Source: Corynebacterium sp. Marseille-P3884 (GTDB lineage: Bacteria; Actinomycetota; Actinomycetes; Mycobacteriales; Mycobacteriaceae). From it: DNA of 64,000 bases. The notes under the pieces are model-generated. The model was not told the origin of the DNA. It saw only the letters and a list, made by a program, of their open reading frames with translations, and did no database searches. The translations under genes were made by a program, and so were the position numbers. The stretch covers positions 62,001 to 126,000 of the forward strand of contig NZ_JAGKSD010000006.1 of the NCBI RefSeq assembly GCF_017942225.1, given 5' to 3'. Shown here one piece after another: positions 38,308 through 47,761 of this stretch; position 1 is the stretch's first letter, and the number at the start of each line of letters is the position of its first letter.

Positions 38308-38976
38308 CTATTTATCCGCAGACGGGGTTGTTGACTCGGGCGCTTCCGGCTCCGAGGAGAGCTCCGCTACAGCAGTTGCGGAATTCAGTTCCGTTTCCTC
38401 AGTGACATCAGGCGCGACGACGGCACCGGGTGTTTCAGACTGAGTATCGGTCAGATCAACATCACCGTCAGAGTCGGCGCCGGTGTCAGTATCGGTGTCG
38501 ACACCGCTGTCTTCACCGGTCACGATGTCGGGGGCCTCGGCAGCATTGGCCTGGATGATGTCGTCGAGGACGGCGTGGATATACGGCGAGGCGTTGTCGC
38601 CGGCGTACTCGGTGGACATCTCCATGGCGTTGGCGATGGAGATCGGCGGGGCGACCTCGTCGTTGTACAGGATCTCCCAGGTACCCACGCGCAAAATAGC
38701 GCGGTCGACCGCAGGGATGCGGTGCAGCTCCCAATCCTCCGACAGGAATCGCTCGATATAGTCGTCGATCTCGTCGAGGTTCTCCGCCGCGCCGGCGATG
38801 ATCTCACGCGTGTAAACAGCGATGGGCGCGACTGCGTTCACGGGGTCCTGTGCCAGTGCGGCACGTTCCTCGACGATGGCGACCGGGTCGAGGTCGCGGG
38901 TCTCCGCTTCGAAAAGGATGTCTACTGCGCGGCGGCGTGCACGGTAACGCGCACCATGACGTTTGTAATCAGGCAT
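38308..38976 (-). CDS. nusB: Transcription antitermination protein NusB with long acidic C-terminal tail
   Basis: NusB binds boxA RNA together with NusE (S10) for rRNA antitermination. Residues 1-145 are the complete NusB fold: [20 protein letters not shown] at the start, [20 protein letters not shown], and [14 protein letters not shown] at the end. Residues 146-222 are an additional tail made almost only of Asp, Glu, Ser, Thr, Val and Pro (for example [17 protein letters not shown]). The ATG at 38976 is chosen because [10 protein letters not shown] is the family start; the frame to 39051 adds unrelated sequence. It lies downstream of efp. Confidence 0.92.
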   Translation of the reverse strand: MPDYKRHGARYRARRRAVDILFEAETRDLDPVAIVEERAALAQDPVNAVAPIAVYTREIIAGAAENLDEIDDYIERFLSEDWELHRIPAVDRAILRVGTWEILYNDEVAPPISIANAMEMSTEYAGDNASPYIHAVLDDIIQANAAEAPDIVTGEDSGVDTDTDTGADSDGDVDLTDTQSETPGAVVAPDVTEETELNSATAVAELSSEPEAPESTTPSADK

Positions 38977-39125
38977 GTTCGCAAAAGAAGAATCAGGGGC
39001 AGGGACGATCAGGTGAAGTGAAAAATGAGGTGGACTCGGGGCTGAGTCCACCAGAATCGGAGCAGTTCGGGACTGCTCCCGTCAAGGCACAAGGCCTTGC
39101 ATAGGTCGTTTAGTGTATAGGTCGT

Positions 39126-39689
39126 TTAGTTGCTCACGCGGGAGAGGTACTCCCCGGTGCGGGTATCCACCTTGAGCACGTTGCCGGTCTCGATGAACAG
39201 CGGGACCTGGATCTCAGCACCGGTCTCCAAGGTCGCCGGCTTGGTGCCGCCGGAGGAGCGGTCGCCCTGCAGGCCCGGATCGGTGTGCTGGACCTTCAGG
39301 TCCACGGAGATCGGCAGCTCGGCGAACAGTGCCTCGCCGTCGTGGAAGGAAACCTGAACACGCATGTTCTCCAGCAGGAACTTAGCGGCGTCGCCGAACT
39401 TGTCAGCGGGGAGCTCGAACTGCTCGAAGGTCTTGTCGTCCATGACGACGTAGCTGGTGCCGTCGTTGTACAGGTAGGTCATGTCGCGGCGGTCCACCGT
39501 CGCGGTCTCAACCTTCACACCGGCGTTCCAGGTCTTGTCCACGGTCTTGCCGGAGACGACGTCCTTGAGCTTCGTGCGGACGAACGCGGGGCCCTTGCCC
39601 GGCTTGACGTGCTGGAACTCGATGATCTGCTGCAGCTTGCCGTCAACCTTGAGCACAAGGCCGTTCTTGAAATCAGCGGTCGTTGCCAC
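39126..39689 (-). CDS. efp: Elongation factor P
   Basis: EF-P rescues ribosomes stalled at polyproline stretches. The 187-residue protein has the three beta-barrel domains: the KOW-like N-terminus with [18 protein letters not shown] (tip Lys near residue 32), the OB domain around [20 protein letters not shown], and the C-terminal [14 protein letters not shown] plus [10 protein letters not shown]. It starts with GTG at 39689 after AAGGGAGAA. It follows pepQ and precedes nusB, an order conserved in actinobacteria. Confidence 0.97.
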   Translation of the reverse strand: MATTADFKNGLVLKVDGKLQQIIEFQHVKPGKGPAFVRTKLKDVVSGKTVDKTWNAGVKVETATVDRRDMTYLYNDGTSYVVMDDKTFEQFELPADKFGDAAKFLLENMRVQVSFHDGEALFAELPISVDLKVQHTDPGLQGDRSSGGTKPATLETGAEIQVPLFIETGNVLKVDTRTGEYLSRVSN

Positions 39690-39804
39690 GATATTCTCCC
39701 TTAATTCGGCTCGGTGGGTGATTCAAACACAGCTATGCTACACCACCGCCAACCGCCGACCACTAACTCTGGCGGATTGATTGACGATCAGTGGTGGCGG
39801 AGGG

Positions 39805-39826
39805 CTCACCGCTAAAGAACGGTGAG
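39805..39826 (-). other. Stem-loop spanning the pepQ stop codon
   Basis: CTCACCG (39805-39811) and CGGTGAG (39820-39826) pair perfectly around an eight-base loop that contains the pepQ TAG. It may mark the mRNA 3' end or protect it; no T-run follows. Confidence 0.35.
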
Positions 39827-40903
39827 TTCCTTCGGTGCCGGGGTGATCACCTTCGGCGCACCGGAGGTGATGATGAGAGTGTCCTCAATACGCACACCGC
39901 CCTTACCCGGCACATAAATGCCAGGTTCAATGGTGAGCGTCATGTTCTCCTCCAGCACGCCTTTGCCGCGCGTCGACGCCGCCGGACCTTCATGCACGTC
40001 GAGCCCGATACCGTGACCCGTGGAATGCACGAAGTAATCGCCGTACCCAGCAGCGTCGATAATGTCGCGGCACGCCTTATCGACGTCGACGAGCGCGCGC
40101 CCCGGCGTCGCCGCCGCGACTCCGGCCTTCTGTGCCTCCAGCACGATCTCGTAGATCTCCCGGTTGAAATCCGACGGCTCGCCGATACAGAACGTGCGCG
40201 TCATATCTGAATTGAAGCCGAGGTAATGGGCACCGAAATCAATGGTGACCAGGTCCCCGTCGGTCAGCTCCCGGTCGCCGGCGGCGTAGTGCGGCAACGC
40301 CGAATTGGGGCCCGAAGCGACAATGGTGTCGAAGCTGACGCGCTCGGAGCCCAACAGGCGCATCCGGTATTCCAGATCAGTAGCGACCTGCTTCTCAGTC
40401 CGGCCGACGCGCAGCTCACCAGCGTCGATAAGCTCGCGCAGCGCAGTGACCGCGATATCCGCTGCTTCCTCAAGTTTCTGGAGCTCGAAATTATCCTTGA
40501 TCAAGCGGATTTGCTCGACAACTCCCTTGACGGGCACGAGCGTGACCGACTCCGGCGTGGCTTTGTTCAGGCCGTCGAGTTCATCCACCGTGGTCCGCGA
40601 AGGATCGAAGCCGACTCGCCACCCTTCCGGCACTGTCGCCAGGACAGCCGGACCTGCATCACGCTGAATGATCGCCTCGATATCCGGAACCTCCTCCGCG
40701 ATCTGCGTGGTGTACCGGCCGTCGGTCGCGATCGCGGCGGACAGATCCTTATTCATCAGCAATGCGCCGTTGGAACCGCTGAAGCCGGAGAAATAGCGGA
40801 CATTCGTCGGATCCGTGATCACAAATGAGTCGATCCGCTGCGCGGCAAGTTTCGCCGACAGCTTGCGGCGGCGGGTGAGAAAACGGGAATCGGCGAAGCT
40901 CAT
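39812..40903 (-). CDS. pepQ: Xaa-Pro aminopeptidase / proline dipeptidase (M24 family)
   Basis: This metallopeptidase hydrolyses X-Pro bonds. The 363-residue protein has a creatinase N-terminal domain (about 1-130: FVITDPTNVRYFSGFSGSNG) and an M24 pita-bread catalytic domain. The five metal ligands are visible in VTIDFGAHYLGFNSDMTRTF (Asp, Asp), STGHGIGLDVHEGP (His), TIEPGIYVPG (Glu) and GGVRIEDTLII (Glu). The ATG overlaps the aroQ stop by one base (TAATG). Whether it prefers di- or longer peptides cannot be told from sequence. Confidence 0.93.
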   Translation of the reverse strand: MSFADSRFLTRRRKLSAKLAAQRIDSFVITDPTNVRYFSGFSGSNGALLMNKDLSAAIATDGRYTTQIAEEVPDIEAIIQRDAGPAVLATVPEGWRVGFDPSRTTVDELDGLNKATPESVTLVPVKGVVEQIRLIKDNFELQKLEEAADIAVTALRELIDAGELRVGRTEKQVATDLEYRMRLLGSERVSFDTIVASGPNSALPHYAAGDRELTDGDLVTIDFGAHYLGFNSDMTRTFCIGEPSDFNREIYEIVLEAQKAGVAAATPGRALVDVDKACRDIIDAAGYGDYFVHSTGHGIGLDVHEGPAASTRGKGVLEENMTLTIEPGIYVPGKGGVRIEDTLIITSGAPKVITPAPKELTVL

Positions 40904-41343
40904 TAGTGAACGTCCCTCCTCAAGAAGTAATCGAGCGCCATCTCGTAGCCTGCGGTGCCCAACCCGGCGATGACGCCGGTGGCGATCGGTGAGAGGTACG
41001 AGTGATGGCGGAACGGTTCGCGCGCGTGCACATTCGAAATATGCACCTCGATGAAACCGGGGGTGCCCTGCAGCTCAACGAGGGCATCGCGCAGCGCCAC
41101 CGACGTGTGGGTGAAACCTCCCGGGTTGATGATCACGGGCCAGGAATGATCAGCTGCCTCGTGAACAGCATCGATCAATTCGCCCTCGTGGTTCGACTGG
41201 ATGAATGCGATCTCAGCCCCAGCCTGCTTGGCACGCTCGCGGAGGCGCTGCTCGATATCGGCCAGCGTCGTCGTGCCGTACACATCCGGCTGCCGCTTGC
41301 CCAACCTGTTCAAGTTGGGGCCGTTGAGTACCAGAATCTTCAC
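40903..41343 (-). CDS. aroQ: 3-dehydroquinate dehydratase, type II
   Basis: This enzyme dehydrates 3-dehydroquinate to 3-dehydroshikimate, the third step of the shikimate pathway. The 146-residue length and motifs are those of the dodecameric type II enzyme: [18 protein letters not shown] with the catalytic Arg/Tyr, [32 protein letters not shown] and [12 protein letters not shown] with the catalytic His. It starts with GTG at 41343 after GAGGAGG and lies 39 bases after aroB. Confidence 0.97.
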   Translation of the reverse strand: MKILVLNGPNLNRLGKRQPDVYGTTTLADIEQRLRERAKQAGAEIAFIQSNHEGELIDAVHEAADHSWPVIINPGGFTHTSVALRDALVELQGTPGFIEVHISNVHAREPFRHHSYLSPIATGVIAGLGTAGYEMALDYFLRRDVH

Positions 41344-41382
41344 GGTGGCCTCCTCACCGAGGGAGTTGATGTCAGATAAGCG

Positions 41383-42444
41383 TCATGATGACAGTTCAGT
41401 GTACGCGGATCGGAGCTCCTCGATCCCCGCATCCTCGATTCGGGTGGTGCTGCCGATGCCATCCAGCACAACGAAACGGATCTGGCCGTTGCGGTTTTTC
41501 TTGTCGTGCGTCATGCCCTCGAAGAGCTCGTCAAATGCGTCGGCGTCGTAGGTGGTCGGCAGACCGATTCCTTCGAGGATCTCGCGGTGAAGCTCCAACA
41601 CGTCGTCGTCGATAAGCCCGCGATTGCGCGCGAGAATAGCGACGAACATCATGCCCACCGCGACGGCATTGCCGTGACGCCAGCGGTAATTCTCGCGCTT
41701 TTCAATTGCGTGGCCGAGCGTGTGGCCGTAGTTGAGGATCTCGCGCAACGAGGATTCCTTGAGGTCCTGGGCCACGACGGAGCCCTTCACCGCGACGGAA
41801 CGCTCGATGAGCTCTGCGATTTTCTCGGCCGGGCTGCTGCCACCGGCGCGGTAGATATCCAAGATGATCGGGTCGGCGATGAAGCCGGTCTTGATGATCT
41901 CGGCCGAGCCGGCGATGAATTCCTCCTCCGGCAGCGTCTCTAGGCGGTCGAGGTCGATGAACACCGAATCCGGCTCGTGGAAAGCACCCACGAGGTTCTT
42001 GCCCGCGGCGGTATTGATGCCGGTCTTGCCGCCGACGGCCGCATCGACCATGGCCAGAAGCGTCGTGGGGACTTGGACGACCTTGATGCCGCGCATCCAC
42101 GTTGCAGCGACGAAACCAGCCAAGTCGGTCGTCGCTCCCCCGCCCAGGCCCACGACAACGTCCTGACGAGAGAAATTCTTCTCGCCGAGGGCGTCCCACA
42201 GCTTTTCTGCGACAGCGAGCGACTTGCCGTCCTCCGCATCCGGAATCGGGGCCAGCGTCGCACTGATGCCGTTGTCCCCCAGCCGCTGCTGGAGAGATTC
42301 CGCCGCCGCGGTCAGCGGATCCTGGTGAACGATCAACGCCTGACGGGCACCGATCTCAACGATGCGCTGCGCCACCTGGTCATCCAGGCCGTGATCGATC
42401 CGGACGGTATACGGCGACGGTCCTGCGACCTTAATATCGGCCAT
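41383..42444 (-). CDS. aroB: 3-dehydroquinate synthase
   Basis: This NAD- and zinc-dependent enzyme converts DAHP to 3-dehydroquinate, the second step of the shikimate pathway. The 353-residue protein has [20 protein letters not shown] and [19 protein letters not shown]. The metal-binding Glu lies in [13 protein letters not shown] and the metal His residues in [12 protein letters not shown] and [11 protein letters not shown]. The ATG at 42444 ([16 protein letters not shown]) has AAGGAGAACC upstream; the in-frame start at 42489 is not supported. Confidence 0.97.
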   Translation of the reverse strand: MADIKVAGPSPYTVRIDHGLDDQVAQRIVEIGARQALIVHQDPLTAAAESLQQRLGDNGISATLAPIPDAEDGKSLAVAEKLWDALGEKNFSRQDVVVGLGGGATTDLAGFVAATWMRGIKVVQVPTTLLAMVDAAVGGKTGINTAAGKNLVGAFHEPDSVFIDLDRLETLPEEEFIAGSAEIIKTGFIADPIILDIYRAGGSSPAEKIAELIERSVAVKGSVVAQDLKESSLREILNYGHTLGHAIEKRENYRWRHGNAVAVGMMFVAILARNRGLIDDDVLELHREILEGIGLPTTYDADAFDELFEGMTHDKKNRNGQIRFVVLDGIGSTTRIEDAGIEELRSAYTELSS

Positions 42445-42530
42445 GGCGGTTCTCCTTGGTTGAGAGGCGGCGTTGTGTGTCTGTGCCACTGCTGGACTGT
42501 GCTGGACTGCCAGCTGGGCCAGGTTCTCCG

Positions 42531-43208
42531 CTAGCGGGTATCGATGAGAGCGAGAATTTCGGCCACGAGGCGCTGCGGCGGGCGCGAATCGGTGCGCACC
42601 CGGTGCATCGCCACCTCGCGGTAGTACGGCTCGCGGGACTCCAGCAGGGCGCGGTAGTGCGCCTCCGGATCGTCGGCCTTAAGCACAGGGCGGGAATCAT
42701 TGCCCGAGGTGCGGCGCACGCCCTCCTCGACCGAGACATCGATCCAGACGACATGGTGCGCCTGAAGGAGTTTGCGGGTGGATTCGGTGAGCACCGCGCC
42801 CCCGCCAAGGCTGACCACGCCACCGGACGCGAGCGAGCGTGCGACGTATTCTGCCTCGACCTCGCGGAAACGTTCCTCACCAAGCTCGCTGAAGACCTCA
42901 CCGGTCGGCTTGCCTTCGCCCTTAGCGATCAGGTCGTCGGAGTCGACGAGTGGCAGGTTCATGGCGCGAGCGAGACGTCGCCCAATCGTGGATTTTCCGG
43001 CACCCGGCGGGCCGACGAGGACGACGCGGGGTGAGCCGTGGACGACGGGTTCCTCCGGGGCGCCGAACGCGGCGGCATCACCGTGGGAGCCGACCGGCTC
43101 GCCCCCGCCGGGCAGGATCTGACTACGCTGACGCGTGCTCGGTGCCGGGGTTCCGGAGGTGGCCGGGAAGCGCGCTGGACGCTGATGGCCCGTTACTGAA
43201 TTAGTCAT
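42531..43208 (-). CDS. aroK: Shikimate kinase with N-terminal extension
   Basis: This enzyme phosphorylates shikimate at the 3-hydroxyl. The P-loop [17 protein letters not shown] begins at about residue 65, followed by DSDDLI, the shikimate-binding [13 protein letters not shown] and [16 protein letters not shown], and the lid Arg region [12 protein letters not shown]. The kinase core is normal, but about 58 residues of Pro/Gly/Ser-rich sequence precede it. The ATG at 43208 has GGAGGAAACGGAA upstream and overlaps the aroC stop by eight bases, so the extension is probably translated. A shorter corynebacterial relative also has some extension. Confidence 0.93.
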   Translation of the reverse strand: MTNSVTGHQRPARFPATSGTPAPSTRQRSQILPGGGEPVGSHGDAAAFGAPEEPVVHGSPRVVLVGPPGAGKSTIGRRLARAMNLPLVDSDDLIAKGEGKPTGEVFSELGEERFREVEAEYVARSLASGGVVSLGGGAVLTESTRKLLQAHHVVWIDVSVEEGVRRTSGNDSRPVLKADDPEAHYRALLESREPYYREVAMHRVRTDSRPPQRLVAEILALIDTR

Positions 43209-44421
43209 TTCCGTTTCCTCCGAATGCGAGACGCTCAGACACGTAGTGCTTATACGCTTCGACGTTCCGTTTCGTTTCCTCAACACTGTCTCCGCCGAAT
43301 TTCTCCAGCGTTGCGCGTGCCAACACGAGTGCGACCATTGCCTCAGCGACGACACCGGCAGCGGGCACCGCACACACGTCGGAACGTTGGTGGATGGCTG
43401 TGGCCTTCTCCCCCGTCGCCATGTCGAGCGTCTGCAGCGCGCGGGGCACGGTGGAGATCGGCTTCATCGCCGCGCGCACGCGCAGCTGCTCACCGTTCGT
43501 CATGCCACCTTCGAGTCCGCCCGCGCGGTTGGTGGCGCGGTGGACACCATTCTCGTCGCGGAGAATCTCGTCGTGCGCCTCCGAACCGCGGCGACGCGCT
43601 TCCTCGAAACCATCGCCGACCTCGACGCCCTTGATCGCCTGAATGCTCATCAGGGCCGCCGCGAGTTGCGCATCAAGGCGCGTCTCACCGGAGACATGGG
43701 AGCCGAGCCCGATCGGCAGACCGTCCACGATGACCTCGACAATGCCGCCCAAGGTGTCGCCCGCCTTCTTCGCCGACTCGATTTCGGCGATCATGGACTC
43801 CTCCGCGTCCTTGCCGAAAGCGCGCACGGGAGATTCATCGATCGCGTCAATGTCGCTGAACTGCGGGGACGGACCATCGTACGGATCAGAGGCACCGATG
43901 GAGATCACGTGGGAGTAGACCTCTACGCCGAGCACCTCCCGAAGAAACGAGCGCGCGACAGTCGCGGCCGCCACGCGGGACGCAGTTTCGCGTGCCGACG
44001 ACCGCTCCAGCACCGGACGTGCCGCATCAAAGCCGTATTTGACCATGCCGGAGAAATCCGCGTGGCCCGGGCGCGGGCGCGTCAGGGCTGCGCCGCGGCC
44101 GGAGTTCATGGCCTTGGCCACGTCGGGATCGTCATAGTCCAACGCGTCGGGCGACATGATCGTCGTCCACTTCGGCCACTCAGTGTTACCGATCATGATG
44201 GCGATCGGACTGCCAATGGTCTTGCCGTGCACCACGCCGGTCAGCAGGGTCAATTCATCCTGCTCGAACTTCATGCGTGCACCACGGCCGTAGCCGAGCC
44301 GGCGACGCGCGAGCTGGTGACCGATCTCATCCGCGGAGACAGTGACCCCAGCTGGCATATTCTCGACCAGTGCGACAAGCGCCTGACCGTGGGATTCACC
44401 TGCGGTAGTCCAACGAAGCAT
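43201..44421 (-). CDS. aroC: Chorismate synthase
   Basis: This enzyme eliminates phosphate from EPSP to form chorismate using reduced FMN. The 406-residue protein begins [20 protein letters not shown] and includes [48 protein letters not shown] [19 protein letters not shown], and the C-terminal [19 protein letters not shown]. All family signatures are present. It lies upstream of aroK with overlapping ends and 12 bases after the prepilin peptidase gene. Confidence 0.97.
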   Translation of the reverse strand: MLRWTTAGESHGQALVALVENMPAGVTVSADEIGHQLARRRLGYGRGARMKFEQDELTLLTGVVHGKTIGSPIAIMIGNTEWPKWTTIMSPDALDYDDPDVAKAMNSGRGAALTRPRPGHADFSGMVKYGFDAARPVLERSSARETASRVAAATVARSFLREVLGVEVYSHVISIGASDPYDGPSPQFSDIDAIDESPVRAFGKDAEESMIAEIESAKKAGDTLGGIVEVIVDGLPIGLGSHVSGETRLDAQLAAALMSIQAIKGVEVGDGFEEARRRGSEAHDEILRDENGVHRATNRAGGLEGGMTNGEQLRVRAAMKPISTVPRALQTLDMATGEKATAIHQRSDVCAVPAAGVVAEAMVALVLARATLEKFGGDSVEETKRNVEAYKHYVSERLAFGGNGND

Positions 44422-44433
44422 GCAGGCATTGTC

Positions 44434-44892
44434 TCATATTGATGTCAGGAAAGTGCTAGCAAACCCCACGATCCAAGACGCAGCAAGCATAGATGGCCCG
44501 TGGGCCATGGCCTTCGCCTTTTTGATTAGTAGCGCTACCACGGTGAACATGCTGGCAAGAAGCATTGCCGCGAGCACTGCGCCGGCCCCTCCAACCAGCG
44601 CCATCGCTACCCCCAGGGGCACCGCCAGCTTCACGTCTCCCCCGCCGATCCCGCGGCCCATGACCAGGTACGCCCCGGGCCAGATGAATCCGAGCACACC
44701 GACCGGCATGGCCACGCACGTAAGAAGCGCCGCTCCAGCCGCCGGCAAGGTCCACGCATCAGGCAGCCGCCGTTGCTCCACGTCCACCACCACGAGCGCC
44801 ACCGTCCACACCGCGACGAGAGCGCACATGATCACAGCGACCACGATCGCTGTCGCCGAGCTGACTGCTACGACCCCAGATGAATCCCCCAT
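44434..44892 (-). CDS. A24-type prepilin peptidase-like membrane protein
   Basis: A 152-residue integral membrane aspartyl protease of the A24 family without the N-terminal methyltransferase domain. About four to five hydrophobic segments are present. The catalytic Asp pair lies in VVDVEQRRLPDAWTLPAA and GRGIGGGDVKLAVPLG (the GxGxxD-type motif). Actinobacteria often carry such a short peptidase between aroE and aroC; its partner pilins (Flp/Tad) are not in the window. The ATG at 44892 with AAGG upstream is chosen over 44934. Confidence 0.85.
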   Translation of the reverse strand: MGDSSGVVAVSSATAIVVAVIMCALVAVWTVALVVVDVEQRRLPDAWTLPAAGAALLTCVAMPVGVLGFIWPGAYLVMGRGIGGGDVKLAVPLGVAMALVGGAGAVLAAMLLASMFTVVALLIKKAKAMAHGPSMLAASWIVGFASTFLTSI

Positions 44893-44919
44893 GAGCCTTA
44901 CGCTAAAGCCACCACACCA

Positions 44920-44959
44920 CAGTGCGCACGGCAAGAATGCGCACTGTAATGCGCAGTGC
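44920..44959 (-). other. Overlapping hairpins in the aroE/prepilin peptidase spacer
   Basis: CAGTGCGCA (44920-44928) pairs with TGCGCACTG (44938-44946). The same region, GCACTG at 44941-44946, can instead pair with CAGTGC (44954-44959). The two pairings exclude each other, in the leader just upstream of the peptidase start. Confidence 0.45.
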
Positions 44960-44970
44960 TCAATTTATTG

Positions 44971-45006
44971 GATCCGTTGACTCAGGCTGTGTCTGGTCAA
45001 CGGATC
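44971..45006 (-). terminator. Stem-loop downstream of aroE
   Basis: GATCCGTTGAC (44971-44981) and GTCAACGGATC (44996-45006) form an 11-bp perfect stem with a 14-base loop, eight bases after the aroE stop. The bases after it on the minus strand are A/T-rich but not a T-run, so termination is likely weak. Confidence 0.5.
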
Positions 45007-45013
45007 TTGCGCG

Positions 45014-45877
45014 TCAACGGTTCTTGCGCGTGACCCCGGTGGGTGCGACCCATCCGACGTGGCGGAAAAGCGCTTCGCGCATCTCTTCGCGTGGGGCAGG
45101 CACACCTGTGAACTGCTCGAATTGGGAATACGACTGGCAGGCGAGCATGACGAGCCCGCCGACGGTCAGGTATCCATTCGACGCAGCCCTGGTCGCCAGC
45201 GGTGTCGGCCAGGGGTTGTAGATGACGTCGAGAAGCGGAGCGTGCCCGAGCTCTTTTTCCCGTCCCTCGATCGCTGCGGGAGGAACCGTGGAAATAATGA
45301 GGTCCACGCTCATCGCCAGCGGCTCGAGGTCACGGTTGAAATCAATGAATTCCGCCTCCACACCACCGAGCAGCGGGAGCAGCTCATCCGAACGGTCGGA
45401 GCGGTTGAGAACCGTGACCTTCTCCGCCCCGCGCTCGGCAAGCGACCACAGAGCGGGACGTGCGGTTCCGCCGCCGCCGATCACGAGAGCATGCCCGATC
45501 GCAGTTTGCTTGCCGACGAGCTCGTCCAGCGCCCCCGCGATTCCCTCACAGTCAGTGTTGTCGGCGCGCCACGTATCGCCGTCGCGAACGAGTGTGTTCG
45601 CCGAACCGATCGCCTGTGCGCGCTCCGAGACATCATCGGCGAATTCGAGGGCCGCGAATTTCCCCGGCATCGTCACTGAGAAACCGCGGTATGCTTCCCC
45701 CGCCCCGCCGACGATGCCGGGAAGCTGCTCGGCATCGCATTCGATGCGCTCGTAGGTCCAACCCTCAAGCCCAGCAGCTTCGTAACCGGCACCGTGCAGG
45801 ACCGGCGACAAAGAGTGCTCGACCGGGCTGCCGAGGACGGCTGCTTTACCGCCGCCGGCGGGAATCGCTGTGCTCAT
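45014..45877 (-). CDS. aroE: Shikimate dehydrogenase
   Basis: This NADPH-dependent enzyme reduces 3-dehydroshikimate to shikimate. The 287-residue protein contains the substrate-binding segment SPVEHSLSPVLHGAGYEAAG, SVTMPGKFAALEFAD with the catalytic Lys, NTDCEGIAGAL with the catalytic Asp, and the nucleotide fold HALVIGGGGTARPALWSLAE with VLNRSDRS. GGGGTARPA is a slight variant of the usual GxGGxxxA. It lies between mltG (46-base gap) and the prepilin peptidase gene, completing an aroE-aroC-aroK-aroB-aroQ set. Confidence 0.95.
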   Translation of the reverse strand: MSTAIPAGGGKAAVLGSPVEHSLSPVLHGAGYEAAGLEGWTYERIECDAEQLPGIVGGAGEAYRGFSVTMPGKFAALEFADDVSERAQAIGSANTLVRDGDTWRADNTDCEGIAGALDELVGKQTAIGHALVIGGGGTARPALWSLAERGAEKVTVLNRSDRSDELLPLLGGVEAEFIDFNRDLEPLAMSVDLIISTVPPAAIEGREKELGHAPLLDVIYNPWPTPLATRAASNGYLTVGGLVMLACQSYSQFEQFTGVPAPREEMREALFRHVGWVAPTGVTRKNR

Positions 45878-45923
45878 GTGCTCGTGCTTCCGCTTCTAGA
45901 GCGCCTGTCTGACTCTGTCCGAC

Positions 45924-47078
45924 CTAGCGCTGTGAATCGAGGATGCCGGAATCGTATGCCTTCTGGACATTAGCCTGGTGCTCCTCGAAGGTGTTGCTGA
46001 ACAGGGTCGTGCCCTTGTCGTCGACGGTGACGAAGAACAGCCACTCGCCTTCCGCCGGGTGCTCCATCGCCTGGATCGCTTCCTCGGACGGGGAGGCGAT
46101 CGGGGTCTTCGGCAGGCCGTCCATGGCGTAGGTATTCCACGGCGTGACCTTCTGGCGGTCTGTGTCGCCAGTAGCCAGCTCGACCGATTCGAGGCCGTAG
46201 TTGACGGTGGAGTCGAACTCCAGTCGCATCGGTTCCTTGAGGCGGTTGAGGATCACGCGAGCGACCTTGTCGAATTCGCCTTCCGGCGCCTCACGCTCCA
46301 CCAGGGATGCTGCGGTGAGCAGATCGTACGGGCTCAGACCCACGGCCTTGGCGCGGCCGACGATATCGGTGCCGTTGTACTTGTCCGCCGAGCGAGTGAT
46401 CAGGTCCTTCAGGATCGTCTCCGCGTCTGCACCCGGGTCCACGATGTACTCGCCCGGAGCAATGAGACCCTCGAGGCGCTTCGGGTCGCCCTTGTGCGCG
46501 TTGACCCGCTCGATCGCCCATTCCGGCACGCCGAGGCTGGCGGGATCGGAATTCGCCGCAACGTCGTGGAGGTCTTCCACCTTGACGCAGTCCTTGTTCT
46601 CGCCGTCGGAGCCGCACGAGACATTCGAAATATTGGTGTAAATACCGAACCGGGTGTCGCCGCCGACGACCTTGACGTCCATGAGCGTCAAACCGCCAGG
46701 GATCTTCAGCATGTCCACCTTGTTGGCAGGATCGAGCAGCGCGGCCACTGCCTCTTCGGCGCTCATTTTCTCCTGCAGGCGGTAGAAGCCCGGTTGGATA
46801 CTGTCCGCATCCGGATTGGTCATCGCCGCATTCTGGAAGGCTTTGTCCGAGCGGACGATCCCCTTCTCGGCGAGCGCGGGGCCCATTGCAGTAAGCGAGG
46901 ATCCTTCGGGGATCTCAACGACCTGCTCGACGCCATTGCCGGCACCTTTGAAGTCGCTTCCAGTGGAGTTGCTGCGTGCAAAAGCAATGTAGACGACGGC
47001 GCCAATGATCAACAGGATCGATGCGACCAGCACCGCGACACCGCGGGTGCGCCCCCCAGACGTAGTTGCCGAGCTCAC
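45924..47078 (-). CDS. mltG: Endolytic murein transglycosylase MltG
   Basis: This membrane-anchored enzyme cleaves nascent glycan strands and sets their length. The 384-residue protein has a short cytosolic N-terminus, one TM helix (about 14-34: VAVLVASILLIIGAVVYIAF), a LysM-like region and the YceG catalytic domain. The catalytic Glu sits in TAASLVEREAPEGEFDKVAR, followed by LNRLKEPMRLEFDSTVNYGL and TPWNTYAMDGLPKTPIASPS. It starts with GTG at 47078 after AAGGAGACC, two bases after the ruvX stop. Confidence 0.94.
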   Translation of the reverse strand: MSSATTSGGRTRGVAVLVASILLIIGAVVYIAFARSNSTGSDFKGAGNGVEQVVEIPEGSSLTAMGPALAEKGIVRSDKAFQNAAMTNPDADSIQPGFYRLQEKMSAEEAVAALLDPANKVDMLKIPGGLTLMDVKVVGGDTRFGIYTNISNVSCGSDGENKDCVKVEDLHDVAANSDPASLGVPEWAIERVNAHKGDPKRLEGLIAPGEYIVDPGADAETILKDLITRSADKYNGTDIVGRAKAVGLSPYDLLTAASLVEREAPEGEFDKVARVILNRLKEPMRLEFDSTVNYGLESVELATGDTDRQKVTPWNTYAMDGLPKTPIASPSEEAIQAMEHPAEGEWLFFVTVDDKGTTLFSNTFEEHQANVQKAYDSGILDSQR

Positions 47079-47080
47079 GT

Positions 47081-47635
47081 TCAGGTCTCCTTGGGTTCTG
47101 GCGACGTGCCCGCACCGTGTGCGGCAGACGTATCTGCCTGCTCCGGCGCGCCCATGTCGCGGTAGTTGTTTCGTCCGTCCAGCCAGGACTGGAGGATGGC
47201 CACTGCCGCGGCCTGGTCAATGACAGATCGTCCAGCTTTCTCACTCACGCCGGATGCGCGCAACGCGTGCGTCGCCTCCACGGTGGTGAGCCGCTCATCG
47301 GCATACCGGACCGGTACATCGCTGCGGCGCGAGATCCGGAAGCCGATTTCCTTCGCGTGCTTGACGCTGGACGAACCATTTCCTTGCAAATCGCGCGGAA
47401 GCCCCACGACGACTTCAACGGCGTCGTACTCCTCGATGATCTCCAGCAACCGTTCAATATCCGCGCCGTCGCGGTCTTTGAAACCCGTGACGCGCTTGAC
47501 TGTCTCCACCGGGGTGGCCAGGCGTGCATCACGGTCAGAGGAAGCGACGCCGATCCGGACGGTGCCCACATCGAGACCGATGCGGCGGCCGTTCCCCGGG
47601 TCGTCGACCCCGGGGGTATCCGGATGAACTTTCAT
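47081..47635 (-). CDS. ruvX: RuvX/YqgF-type Holliday junction resolvase-like protein
   Basis: This RNase H-fold nuclease is proposed to process Holliday junctions or pre-16S rRNA. The 184-residue protein has [20 protein letters not shown] (first catalytic Asp, about residues 16-35), [15 protein letters not shown] with the usual VGLP motif, [13 protein letters not shown] (catalytic Asp-Glu) and [16 protein letters not shown] (last Asp). The ATG at 47635 fits the family length; the frame to 47713 adds unrelated residues. A disordered C-terminal tail of about 20 residues follows the core. It lies between alaS and mltG, as in mycobacteria. Confidence 0.92.
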   Translation of the reverse strand: MKVHPDTPGVDDPGNGRRIGLDVGTVRIGVASSDRDARLATPVETVKRVTGFKDRDGADIERLLEIIEEYDAVEVVVGLPRDLQGNGSSSVKHAKEIGFRISRRSDVPVRYADERLTTVEATHALRASGVSEKAGRSVIDQAAAVAILQSWLDGRNNYRDMGAPEQADTSAAHGAGTSPEPKET

Positions 47636-47761
47636 CGTTGGCGGGTTCCCTTTTCTCGTGCTGGAAGTGCCGTCGTTTCCACGGTAGTGCCACTCGGCAC
47701 GGTCGTGGACCATGGACAGGGCGTGTCACGTAATCAATTCGTGACCTTCCTGAACCCTATC

